A DNA stretch of 64,000 bases from Pedobacter frigoris (GTDB lineage Bacteria > Bacteroidota > Bacteroidia > Sphingobacteriales > Sphingobacteriaceae): the NCBI RefSeq assembly GCF_005116445.1, contig NZ_SWBQ01000002.1, forward strand, positions 806,001-870,000. The letters are read 5' to 3'. The translations under genes and the position numbers were made by a program. Below the pieces are notes generated by a model. That model had not been told where the DNA came from, did no database searches, and saw nothing but the letters and a program-made list of their open reading frames with translations. The stretch's first letter is position 1. Every line of letters begins with the position of its first letter. Below are positions 1-8,029 of the stretch, piece after piece.

Positions 1-525
1 ATCAGTGCGGCCAGTTTCATACAGCTGGTAGACAAGAGTAAAAGGTCTGACCTGGTCACAGCAACAATAGATGAGCAATTCGAACACATTTACTGGAAGT
101 TTGGCGCTACAGAATTGGCGACGGGGAAACAAACCCTGACCTTAAAACAATTCATCAATAAATATGCTGCACAATTCCGGCAACTGGCTAAGGACAGGGA
201 GCATACTAATTTCTCTGCGTTATACCATAAACTGGCTGCTGAAGGTCAGGATGTAAGCGCATTGGCAGAAGAGCTTAGAAAACTGGATTTGTACGTGAAC
301 GTAGAATGGCCGCTGTCACATTACAAGTCGGCGGTAAGGTACCTGGAAAAAGATCCGGTAGACATTGCTGCTACGGGCGGAACGAACTGGCAGAAGTACC
401 TGCCTCCACGCTTTCAGAAAAGGATCTTCTATCCTTTCCTCTGGACGGAAGACCAAATGGAAGAATGGGGTAAGGGATGGGTGCTTAGTGTATTGAAAAC
501 ACTTAAAAATGAGCAACAACCGTAA
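1..525 (+). CDS. Tryptophan 2,3-dioxygenase-like protein (C-terminal part)
   Basis: The frame is open from base 1 to a TAA at 523-525, so the N-terminus lies outside the window and 174 residues are visible. The last 80 residues carry the pattern of the tryptophan 2,3-dioxygenase family: WPLSHYKSAV around base 319, where the family has its proximal haem histidine, followed about 16 residues on by ATGGTNWQKYL, resembling the family's GTGGSSG substrate loop. In that family the enzyme is a cytosolic haem protein that opens the indole ring of tryptophan to give N-formylkynurenine. The loop is altered (TGGTNW for TGGSSG), so the substrate could differ. No terminator is seen before the next gene. 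The assignment rests on motif recall only and the missing N-terminal half could change it. Confidence 0.6.
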   Translation: MSAASFIQLVDKSKRSDLVTATIDEQFEHIYWKFGATELATGKQTLTLKQFINKYAAQFRQLAKDREHTNFSALYHKLAAEGQDVSALAEELRKLDLYVNVEWPLSHYKSAVRYLEKDPVDIAATGGTNWQKYLPPRFQKRIFYPFLWTEDQMEEWGKGWVLSVLKTLKNEQQP

Positions 526-552
526 CCTTATTACAAAATAAAAGCGAATAAA

Positions 553-579
553 AGGGGCAATTTTCTTATTTTTGCCCCT
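553..579 (+). promoter_or_regulatory. ilvE promoter -7 box inside a hairpin
   Basis: TATTTTTG at 567-574 fits the Bacteroidetes -7 consensus TAnnTTTG, 21 bases before the ilvE ATG, so a leader of roughly 17 bases is expected. The box lies in the loop and right arm of an inverted repeat, AGGGGCAA (553-560) with TTGCCCCT (572-579). No clear -33 TTG is present at the expected distance. Confidence 0.5.
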
Positions 580-595
580 ACGAAATATTACAATA

Positions 596-1660
596 ATGAA
601 CGAGACATTGGATATAACGATCACTAAAGCTGATCAAAGCAAATTAACGGTAACAGATTTCTCTCAATTACCATTCGGAAAAGTATTTTCCGATCACATG
701 TTTATTGCGGAATATGATAACGGAGAATGGTCTAACCTACAGGTGTTGCCTTATGGACCAATCTTAATGAGCCCTGCAATTTCTGCACTTCATTATGGAC
801 AGGCGATTTTTGAAGGCATGAAAGCTTATCGCCAGGCTGATGATAAAATCAGTGTATTCAGAGCGGATAAAAACTTTGAGCGTTTCAATAAGTCGGCAAA
901 CCGTATGTCCATGCCAGCCATTACTCATGATATTTTCATGCAGGGTATTGCTGCTTTGATCGATATCGACGAAAAATGGGTACCTGCACAAGAAGGTTAT
1001 TCTTTATATATACGTCCGGTGATGTTTGCTACTGATCCATATCTTGGTGTTAAGCCATCTGATAAATATACCTTTGCGCTATTGACTACTCCTACAGGAC
1101 CTTACTACAGCAAAGCGTTAAAAGTTAAAATAGAAACTGAATTCACACGTGCTGATGAAGGTGGAGTTGGTTTTGCCAAAACTGCCGGCAACTATGCGCG
1201 TTCTCTCTACCCATTTGCTGAAGCCCAAAAAGAAGGTTTTGATCAGTTGATCTGGACAGATGCGGTATCTCATGAGTATATTGAAGAAGCCGGAACTGCC
1301 AACCTGATTTTCGTAATTGACGGTAAGTTAGTTACTCCTTCTGTGAGAAGTACAGTATTGGACGGTGTAACCCGCGACACGATTATTCAACTGGCTAAAA
1401 AAGCCGGAATTGAAGTTGAAGAAAGACGTGTAAGCGTAAAAGAAGTCATCGAAGGGATAGAAAGCGGACGGTTAACCGATGCTTTTGCAGCCGGTACCGC
1501 AGCAACAGTTACACCGATCGGTGAAATCGGATACCAGGGTAAAGTATATACTTTAGCTGATGTGTCTACCCGTACTGTTTCTGCAAATATTGCAAAAACA
1601 TTAAATGACATTCGTTATGGAATCGTTCCTGATGAATTCGGATGGAACTTTGTGCTTTAA
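596..1660 (+). CDS. ilvE: Branched-chain amino acid aminotransferase
   Basis: A 354-residue fold-type IV PLP aminotransferase that interconverts leucine, isoleucine and valine with their 2-oxo acids, using 2-oxoglutarate/glutamate, in the cytosol. The PLP lysine is K195 in GFAKTAGNY; the family motif EEAGTANLIFV follows about 45 residues later, and the start has the ALHYGQAIFEGMKAYR stretch typical of the larger, mitochondrial-like BCAT subgroup. The frame extends upstream to a TTG at 572, but the ATG at 596 is preferred because it follows a TAnnTTTG promoter box at 567-574 and gives the normal N-terminus. A strong intrinsic terminator follows, so it is probably transcribed alone. Length is normal for the family. 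Confidence 0.95.
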   Translation: MNETLDITITKADQSKLTVTDFSQLPFGKVFSDHMFIAEYDNGEWSNLQVLPYGPILMSPAISALHYGQAIFEGMKAYRQADDKISVFRADKNFERFNKSANRMSMPAITHDIFMQGIAALIDIDEKWVPAQEGYSLYIRPVMFATDPYLGVKPSDKYTFALLTTPTGPYYSKALKVKIETEFTRADEGGVGFAKTAGNYARSLYPFAEAQKEGFDQLIWTDAVSHEYIEEAGTANLIFVIDGKLVTPSVRSTVLDGVTRDTIIQLAKKAGIEVEERRVSVKEVIEGIESGRLTDAFAAGTAATVTPIGEIGYQGKVYTLADVSTRTVSANIAKTLNDIRYGIVPDEFGWNFVL

Positions 1661-1678
1661 TCGCATCACACATTTTAC

Positions 1679-1706
1679 AAAGCGCCTTTTTAAAGGCGCT
1701 TTTTTT
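1679..1706 (+). terminator. Intrinsic terminator after ilvE
   Basis: An 11-bp perfect stem, AAAGCGCCTTT (1679-1689) with AAAGGCGCTTT (1692-1702), a two-base loop and a run of T to 1706, placed 19 bases after the ilvE stop. Confidence 0.9.
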
Positions 1707-1751
1707 ATGCTTATCTTCCACCCCTCAAATCAAACAAACCGTATCAGCAGT

Positions 1752-3872
1752 ATGAAACGAATTTTATTGACCAGTTTAGCCATGTCATTATTCATCAATA
1801 TATCCGCACAGGCACAACTCAAAAAACTTACGCAGCAACAAATACTTGGACGCCAACCCTCTCTTACGAAACCAATTCCAATAACCAATGGATGGAGCGA
1901 CGACTCGCACTACATTGAAATTGATTCGAAAGAGAGGAAAATGTATGCTGTAGATATTAAATCAGGAGCAAAAACACCTTATACTGCTCCTCCAAAGAGT
2001 AATGTTAATGTTAACGTAAGAAATGGCGACATCTTCATTCAATATGGTTCAGAAGAAGTAAAACGTCTTACCAATGACAAAGATGAAGAGAAAAACCCTA
2101 CGTTGTCTCCTGACGGAAAGTATGTAGCCTTTACCCGCAATAACGACTTATATGCAGTTGAGGTAGCCACAGGTAAAGAAACAAGGTATACTAATGATGG
2201 CACTGATGTCATTTACAACGGTTGGTCGTCATGGGTATATTATGAGGAAATCCTGGGAAGATCTACCAATTATAAAGCATTCTGGTGGTCTCCCGACAGT
2301 AAAAACATTGCTTTCATGCGTTTTGATGACACGAAGGTTCCAATGTTTCCGATCAATGGGTCGACAGGACAACACGGCTATACTGAAAAAACCCGCTATC
2401 CTAAAGCCGGGGATCCCAACCCTGAGGTAAAGGTAGGCTTTGTTCCCGTAACAGGTGGCAAAGTGATATGGGCTGATTTCAATGAGAAAGACGACCAGTA
2501 CTTCGGAACGCCTTACTGGAGTTTTGATGGTAGCAACCTGATGGTTCAATGGATGAACCGGGGACAGGACAACCTGAAATTCTATTCGGTAAATCCCGCT
2601 ACGGGAGCGAAGAAAGAAATTTATGACGAGAGGCAGCCATCGTGGGTTGATCTGGATTATGATGGCCGTATAGAGTACCTTGAAGATAAAAAACATTATA
2701 TTCTTAAAAGTGACAAAACAGGCTGGGCACACTTTTACCTGTATACTTTAGATGGAAAACTGGTAAACCCAATTACCAGCGGCAAATGGCAGGTGACGAA
2801 TCTTGTTCATGTAGATGAGAAGAATAAGGTGGTTTATTTTACTGCACGTAAAGAGGCATCTACAAGAACCGATTTCTATAGTGTAAGCTATACCGGCAAA
2901 AACTTAAAGCGTCTGACATTTGGCGACTATACCCACCAGGTATTGATGTCTCCAAACGGAACCAGCTTTATCACGACTTATTCTAACGTGTCTACTCCGC
3001 CTAAAAAAACATTATTGGACAATAAGGGCAAAATCATTAAGGAACTTGGTGATAGCAAAGCTGATGATTTTGCTGATTATAAATTCGGAAAGACGGAAAT
3101 GATCACCATTCCTACAGAAGATGGTTATAACCTGCCTGCAGTAATTACCTATCCTACCGATTTTGATGAAACCAAAAGATACCCTGTTGTAATGAGCATT
3201 TATGGCGGACCAAATGCAGGTACGGTAACAAATACCTGGAAAGGTACGGGCAACCAGTTATGGGCCAATGAGGGTATTGTTCAGATCTCAGTAGACCACC
3301 GTGCATCGGGACAGTTTGGCAAGGAAGGTGTTGCATTGATGCACCGCAACCTGGGCAACTGGGAAATGAAAGATTATGCGACGGCTGGGAAATGGCTGAA
3401 AGCGAAACCATGGGTAGACAATAAAAAACTATTGATTACCGGTCACAGCTATGGTGGATACATGACTTGTCTGGCCCTAACTAAAGGTGCTGATGTTTTT
3501 GATTTCGGTTATGCAGGTGCTCCGGTAACCAGCTGGGAATTGTATGATACCAATTACACTGAGCGTTTCATGGATACTCCGCAGGAAAATCCGGAAGGTT
3601 ATAAAAATGGCTCAGTATTGACTTACGTTGACAATTACAAAGGCTTATTGCGCATCATGCACGGCGATATGGATGACAACGTGCATATGCAAAATACCAT
3701 TCAGCTGGTAGATAAATTGCAGAATGCAAACAAACATTTTGAACTGATGATCTATCCGGGTGGCAGACATGGATGGGGCGGTGTAAAAACACCTCATGAC
3801 GGTGCAGAACGCGCCCGTTTCTATTATCAGAATTTACTGAACAAGCCTGTTCCTGCAGAGTGGCTGAAATAG
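1752..3872 (+). CDS. Dipeptidyl peptidase IV-type S9 serine peptidase
   Basis: A 706-residue exported peptidase that removes N-terminal dipeptides, preferably X-Pro, from peptides. The ATG at 1752 is chosen because it begins a clean signal peptide (MKRILLTSLAM then a hydrophobic core ending SAQAQ); the open frame reaches further back through the ilvE terminator without a credible start. The N-terminal half is the beta-propeller region; the paired glutamates that hold the free N-terminus are E165-E166 (YYEEILG). The C-terminal alpha/beta hydrolase carries S566 (GHSYGGYM), D641 (GDMDDNV) and H673 (GGRHGW). Likely periplasmic or outer-membrane associated. It faces a second S9 peptidase across a hairpin at 3890-3965. 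Substrate range beyond X-Pro is not visible from sequence. Confidence 0.95.
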   Translation: MKRILLTSLAMSLFINISAQAQLKKLTQQQILGRQPSLTKPIPITNGWSDDSHYIEIDSKERKMYAVDIKSGAKTPYTAPPKSNVNVNVRNGDIFIQYGSEEVKRLTNDKDEEKNPTLSPDGKYVAFTRNNDLYAVEVATGKETRYTNDGTDVIYNGWSSWVYYEEILGRSTNYKAFWWSPDSKNIAFMRFDDTKVPMFPINGSTGQHGYTEKTRYPKAGDPNPEVKVGFVPVTGGKVIWADFNEKDDQYFGTPYWSFDGSNLMVQWMNRGQDNLKFYSVNPATGAKKEIYDERQPSWVDLDYDGRIEYLEDKKHYILKSDKTGWAHFYLYTLDGKLVNPITSGKWQVTNLVHVDEKNKVVYFTARKEASTRTDFYSVSYTGKNLKRLTFGDYTHQVLMSPNGTSFITTYSNVSTPPKKTLLDNKGKIIKELGDSKADDFADYKFGKTEMITIPTEDGYNLPAVITYPTDFDETKRYPVVMSIYGGPNAGTVTNTWKGTGNQLWANEGIVQISVDHRASGQFGKEGVALMHRNLGNWEMKDYATAGKWLKAKPWVDNKKLLITGHSYGGYMTCLALTKGADVFDFGYAGAPVTSWELYDTNYTERFMDTPQENPEGYKNGSVLTYVDNYKGLLRIMHGDMDDNVHMQNTIQLVDKLQNANKHFELMIYPGGRHGWGGVKTPHDGAERARFYYQNLLNKPVPAEWLK

Positions 3873-3889
3873 TTAATATTTTGCGCATT

Positions 3890-3965
3890 CGTCATCCTGA
3901 AATAAAATACGTAGTATTCTTGAAGACAAAAATCAATGAATGCTACTGAAAAATTCAGGATGACG
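3890..3965. repeat. Long imperfect palindrome between convergent genes
   Basis: Outer arms CGTCATCCTGAA (3890-3901) and TTCAGGATGACG (3954-3965) are perfect 12-bp complements; inside them GTAGTATTCTTG and CAATGAATGCTAC can pair imperfectly. The whole could fold as one hairpin of about 76 bases. It lies between the convergent DPP IV and prolyl oligopeptidase genes and could act as a two-way terminator. The GTCATCCTGA core resembles dispersed palindromic repeats of many bacterial genomes, but only one copy is in this window. Confidence 0.65.
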
Positions 3966-3999
3966 TGTCGTATAATTAAATGCTAAAACAGCCTCATTT

Positions 4000-6138
4000 T
4001 TACTGGTCTCTATAAATAACTCCCATATTGTAAAACATAAACGCCCAGCGGTCGGCGATCTCTTCAATTGCCTTATCTGTCGGCTTTCCTGCGCCATGAC
4101 CGGCATTGGTCTGGATGGCGATCAATACCGGTGCACCACCTACCTGATCTTTTTGCAGGTTAGCCGCAAATTTGAAGGAGTGCGCAGGGACAACCCTGTC
4201 GTCATGATCAGCGGTCGTCACCAACGTAGCCGGATACTTCACTCCTGCTTTCAAGGCGTGTACAGGCGAATATTTGTACAGGTAATCAAACATTTCCTTT
4301 GAGTCCTCCGACGTGCCATAATCATATGCCCAGCCTGCCCCTGAAGTAAATTTATGGTAGCGAAGCATATCCATCACACCAACCGCAGGGAAAGCAACTT
4401 TAAACAAGTCTGGACGCTGTGCCATGGTAGCCCCTACCAGTAATCCTCCGTTGGAGCCCCCCATACTTGCAAGATAATCTTTAGAAGTATACTTTTCAGA
4501 AATGAGGTATTCTGCAGCAGCGATAAAATCATCAAAAACATTTTGTTTACTTAGCTTTGTACCGGCAAGGTGCCATTTCTCTCCATATTCACCGCCTCCG
4601 CGCAGGTTAGCTACAGCATAAACACCACCCTGATCCAGCAATACAATGTTAGCGGTACTAAATGCCGGGGTCAGGCTCACGTTAAAGCCCCCGTAACCAT
4701 AAAGTATAGTAGGATTCTTTCCGTTTAGTTTGATGCCCTTTTTATAAGTAATGATCATTGGTACCTTCGTGCCGTCTTTAGAGGCGTAGAATACCTGTTT
4801 GGATTCATAATTCGCAGGATTAAAATCTACTCCTGCTTTTTTATACACCTCAGATTTTCCCGTTTCCACATTGTATTTGAATATTGTAGGCGGGTATACA
4901 TAAGAGGTAAACGTATAATACAGCTCCTTTTCCGTCTTTTTACTACCAAATCCTCCTGCAGTACCTATCCCCGGCAATGTGATGCTATGTTCCAGTTTGC
5001 CTTCCATGTTGTATTGCAGTACGAGCGACACCGCATCCTTTATATAGTTGGCAAAAAGCTTCCCTCCGCCTGTAGAAGGAGTTAATACATTTTCTGTCTC
5101 CTTTAAAAATTCCTTCCAGTTCTGCTGCTGGGGATTCGCAGCATCCACCGTCACAATACGTCCATTAGGCGCATTGAGATTGGTATACAGGTATAACTTA
5201 GTACCAATATTATCGATGACATCGTGGGTCTTCTCAAAATTACCCACTACTGTAACAATCGGCGCATTTGGCTTAGTCAAATCCTGAAGGTACAGTTCAT
5301 TACCGGAGGTAGAATTCGCGGCAGATATCACCAGGTATTTCTGATCTTCAGTTAATGAAGCACCGATATATCTCCTTGGTGTTTTCTCTCCGCCAAAGAT
5401 CAGCACATCATCTGTTTGGGCAGTACCCAACTTATGATAATAAAGTTTGTGGTATTGGGTCAGTCCGGACAATTGGCTGCCTTCTTTAGGCTTATCATAG
5501 GTGCTGTAATAAAACCCATCGTTCCCTTTCCAGGCTACGCCTGAAAATTTGATGTTCGTTAACGTATCTCCTATCAGGCTCTTATTTAAGGCCTTCATCA
5601 CGACAATACTGGTCCAGTCGGAACCACCTGCAGACAATTGATAAGCCAGCATACTCCCATCCTTCGTAAAGCTTAATCCAGCCAGTGAAGTTGTAGCGTC
5701 TTTAGAAAAGGTATTGGGGTCAAGAAATGCTTCAGCTTCCTTTCCTTCTTCCTGTCTGTATAAAACGCTTTGATTCTGCAGTCCTGTGTTTTTATAGAAG
5801 TAGGTGTATTTCCCTTCCTTAAACGGACTGGAATATTTCTCATAGTTCATCAGTTTGGTAAGACGTTCCTTAATCACATTGCGATAAGGGATCTTTGCCA
5901 TGAACTGCTGTGTTACCGCATTTTGCGCTTCTACCCAACGCCTGGTTTCCTCAGAACGGTCATCTTCCAGCCACCGGTAAGGATCAGCAACTACAGTTCC
6001 AAAATAGGTATCTTTTACGTCAGTCTTCTTCGTTTCAGGATAGGTCATTGTTGATTTCAGTTGGTTGTTGTTTTGTGAATAAGCAGTTAATGAACAGAAT
6101 GAAGCCATCAACCAAAGGCCTTGCTTTAAAAAATTCAT
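4000..6138 (-). CDS. Prolyl oligopeptidase, S9A family, exported
   Basis: A 712-residue serine peptidase that cuts short peptides after proline. The start at 6138 gives a signal peptide (MNFLKQGLWLMASFCSLTAYSQ); the frame is open a further ten codons upstream but that start would bury the signal. The N-terminal propeller is followed by the alpha/beta hydrolase domain with S562 (MGGSNGGLL), the acidic residues D646/D647 (TADHDDRVV) and H681 (NAGHGAGK), spacing close to that of animal prolyl oligopeptidase (S554, D641, H680). The protein should act in the periplasm on oligopeptides. It is convergent with the DPP IV-like gene at 1752-3872, putting two proline-specific peptidases side by side. 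Forty-two bases separate its start from the next minus-strand gene, so co-transcription is possible. Confidence 0.95.
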   Translation of the reverse strand: MNFLKQGLWLMASFCSLTAYSQNNNQLKSTMTYPETKKTDVKDTYFGTVVADPYRWLEDDRSEETRRWVEAQNAVTQQFMAKIPYRNVIKERLTKLMNYEKYSSPFKEGKYTYFYKNTGLQNQSVLYRQEEGKEAEAFLDPNTFSKDATTSLAGLSFTKDGSMLAYQLSAGGSDWTSIVVMKALNKSLIGDTLTNIKFSGVAWKGNDGFYYSTYDKPKEGSQLSGLTQYHKLYYHKLGTAQTDDVLIFGGEKTPRRYIGASLTEDQKYLVISAANSTSGNELYLQDLTKPNAPIVTVVGNFEKTHDVIDNIGTKLYLYTNLNAPNGRIVTVDAANPQQQNWKEFLKETENVLTPSTGGGKLFANYIKDAVSLVLQYNMEGKLEHSITLPGIGTAGGFGSKKTEKELYYTFTSYVYPPTIFKYNVETGKSEVYKKAGVDFNPANYESKQVFYASKDGTKVPMIITYKKGIKLNGKNPTILYGYGGFNVSLTPAFSTANIVLLDQGGVYAVANLRGGGEYGEKWHLAGTKLSKQNVFDDFIAAAEYLISEKYTSKDYLASMGGSNGGLLVGATMAQRPDLFKVAFPAVGVMDMLRYHKFTSGAGWAYDYGTSEDSKEMFDYLYKYSPVHALKAGVKYPATLVTTADHDDRVVPAHSFKFAANLQKDQVGGAPVLIAIQTNAGHGAGKPTDKAIEEIADRWAFMFYNMGVIYRDQ

Positions 6139-6180
6139 AGGTATATATTTTATAAGTAATGAAAGCACTAAAATAGCTAT

Positions 6181-7980
6181 TTATCTTCTGTTTTCTTTCC
6201 TGGCTTTACGCTTCTGTCGCTCTGCACGCCGCTTATCCCGGTCAGATTTCATCTGTTCAAAATTGGCGATCTGCAACTTGATTTTCTTTTCTTTCTCAGG
6301 GGTCACACCTACACTGTATTTGATCCCCTGAAACAAGGTCTTCCAAATAAAATTAAAAAATGAAGCGGTTTTTACTCTTTCATATTTGATCGGTGCGGTG
6401 AGCGATACTCCGGCAGCATTTGGGTTATCGGAATTGATGACCATTGCATTAGCCAAGAAGGACATAAGACCTTGTTTTACCAAACGACCCTGTGCTTCAT
6501 CTTTCTTCAACAAGGCTACTGAAAGATCTTTAAAGGCAAAATCCACTTTTCCAGAGGCCTCCAAATCGTTGGCCTTAATGTTAAAATCAAGCTGCCTTAC
6601 TTTACCGCTTTTTACTTCTACCATACCCAAAGGCTTGGTAATCCTATTTAGCACACGCCCATCCATCGGCCCCAGTTTACCGGAGTAAGTAAAAGCGCCA
6701 TCCGTCGCATTCAGGTCAAACCTGAAATTCACGTCCAGCCTGCCCCGCCCCATCATATAACTGGTCAGACCGGCAAACATATAATGATTCTGTGCCTTTA
6801 CTACGGCTGAGTTTGTGACATTAGTAATGCTTCCTGATGTCTTTTCAAAAGTAATCTTTCCTTTTTGCTTGCTGTCCCTGTCAAATTCAGCATAGCTGAT
6901 GTCTACATTATTCAAGTTAAGTTGTTTCACCGTAACCAGGCCCTTTACTTTCTGAAGCAACTGATGAGGGTATTTACCGATCCTGGTTTCCATTTCCTTT
7001 GGTAAAGCATTGTTATTGAATACATGAACAAAGCCATTGGAGATATTCATCTCTTTTGCATACAGTTCCTGCTTGCGTATATAAAGCGGCAGGTTAATTC
7101 CCTCCAGGCTCATGTCACTCATTTCGATATTGAACCTGTCTTTAGCAAAGCCTGCGACCTGCCCAAACTTCATTTCATCATAACGAGGCACTACCTTAAA
7201 GCTTTTGATATAAAGCTTTCCGGAAGCAGCAGAAAAATTAAGTTCATTTAGATTGAGGTGGTATAAACTATCAGGTGTAGCAAAGGAGTAATTATTGAGG
7301 TTGATGACAATGTCCTTTAACAGGTAAAAGCGGTTTACATCTTTCGCAGAGTTCTTATCGATGAGCCAGTTCTTAAGCGTGATATTTAGGTTTTTAATGG
7401 AATCCACCTGCGGCACTTTAGTATTGTTATTTACGTATTTAAACCTGATGTTTTTGAAATCAATGGTCTTCACTTTTAGTTCCTTCAGGTATCCTGAAAT
7501 ATAGTCATAAGGCGACTTATCGGGATACGCTCTTTTGGATTCATTGAAATCAAACTGTTTATTGACCATCACCACATCCGGATTATCAAAAAGCAGTACG
7601 TCTATTTTTAGCTTTCTGAAACGTAAAGCATTCCAGGGATGAAAATTCTTTACCATTAGCTTTTTAAGCCGCACGTAGTAAATATTATTTGGAGCTAATT
7701 TTAAGCCGGTAAGTTTCTTGTATACCACTGTATCAGGTATGATGGTAACATCGTTCAATGTAGCAGAGCCTGTGATGAAATTGGTGCTTACGTCTGAAAA
7801 TTCTATTCTGTAAAGACTATCGGTAGCGTTCAAAACCATGGTACGCACCTGTGTTTTGATCACAGGCTGAATTTTAACACCTAAATACCAGGACATAGCG
7901 ACCAGCAACAAAATACCGAAGAGCAGGATACCCAATACCCATTTTAGTGAATTGTAACTCTTTCGGACTTTCTTGGTCAT
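6181..7980 (-). CDS. AsmA-like single-pass envelope protein (paralogue A)
   Basis: A 599-residue protein with one N-terminal membrane segment (about residues 17-38) and a long beta-rich soluble region, ending in a Lys/Arg-rich tail. Start at 7980 is chosen over an upstream in-frame ATG because it gives a short basic N-terminus directly before the membrane helix. The general plan (anchor, then repeated strands, then a conserved block GKLGPMDGRVLNRITKPLG near residue 430) recalls the AsmA/DUF748 class of envelope proteins, which in other bacteria take part in lipid or outer-membrane homeostasis; I cannot name an exact family. It is a diverged tandem paralogue of the next gene upstream: both share SFLAN, ITN-TN and ASFFN blocks at matching positions. 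Function in this organism is unknown. Confidence 0.6.
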   Translation of the reverse strand: MTKKVRKSYNSLKWVLGILLFGILLLVAMSWYLGVKIQPVIKTQVRTMVLNATDSLYRIEFSDVSTNFITGSATLNDVTIIPDTVVYKKLTGLKLAPNNIYYVRLKKLMVKNFHPWNALRFRKLKIDVLLFDNPDVVMVNKQFDFNESKRAYPDKSPYDYISGYLKELKVKTIDFKNIRFKYVNNNTKVPQVDSIKNLNITLKNWLIDKNSAKDVNRFYLLKDIVINLNNYSFATPDSLYHLNLNELNFSAASGKLYIKSFKVVPRYDEMKFGQVAGFAKDRFNIEMSDMSLEGINLPLYIRKQELYAKEMNISNGFVHVFNNNALPKEMETRIGKYPHQLLQKVKGLVTVKQLNLNNVDISYAEFDRDSKQKGKITFEKTSGSITNVTNSAVVKAQNHYMFAGLTSYMMGRGRLDVNFRFDLNATDGAFTYSGKLGPMDGRVLNRITKPLGMVEVKSGKVRQLDFNIKANDLEASGKVDFAFKDLSVALLKKDEAQGRLVKQGLMSFLANAMVINSDNPNAAGVSLTAPIKYERVKTASFFNFIWKTLFQGIKYSVGVTPEKEKKIKLQIANFEQMKSDRDKRRAERQKRKARKENRR

Positions 7981-8029
7981 AGGCAGGGGGTTTATTCCAA
8001 GATACAAATTAATTCCCGTTGAACAGGCC

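Noticed and set aside
572..595. TTG start for ilvE
   Set aside because: It lies within the promoter box and hairpin; the ATG at 596 gives the normal N-terminus.
2229..2732. 167-codon minus-strand frame opposite DPP IV
   Set aside because: Lies within a gene with an intact catalytic triad; composition is that of an antisense shadow.
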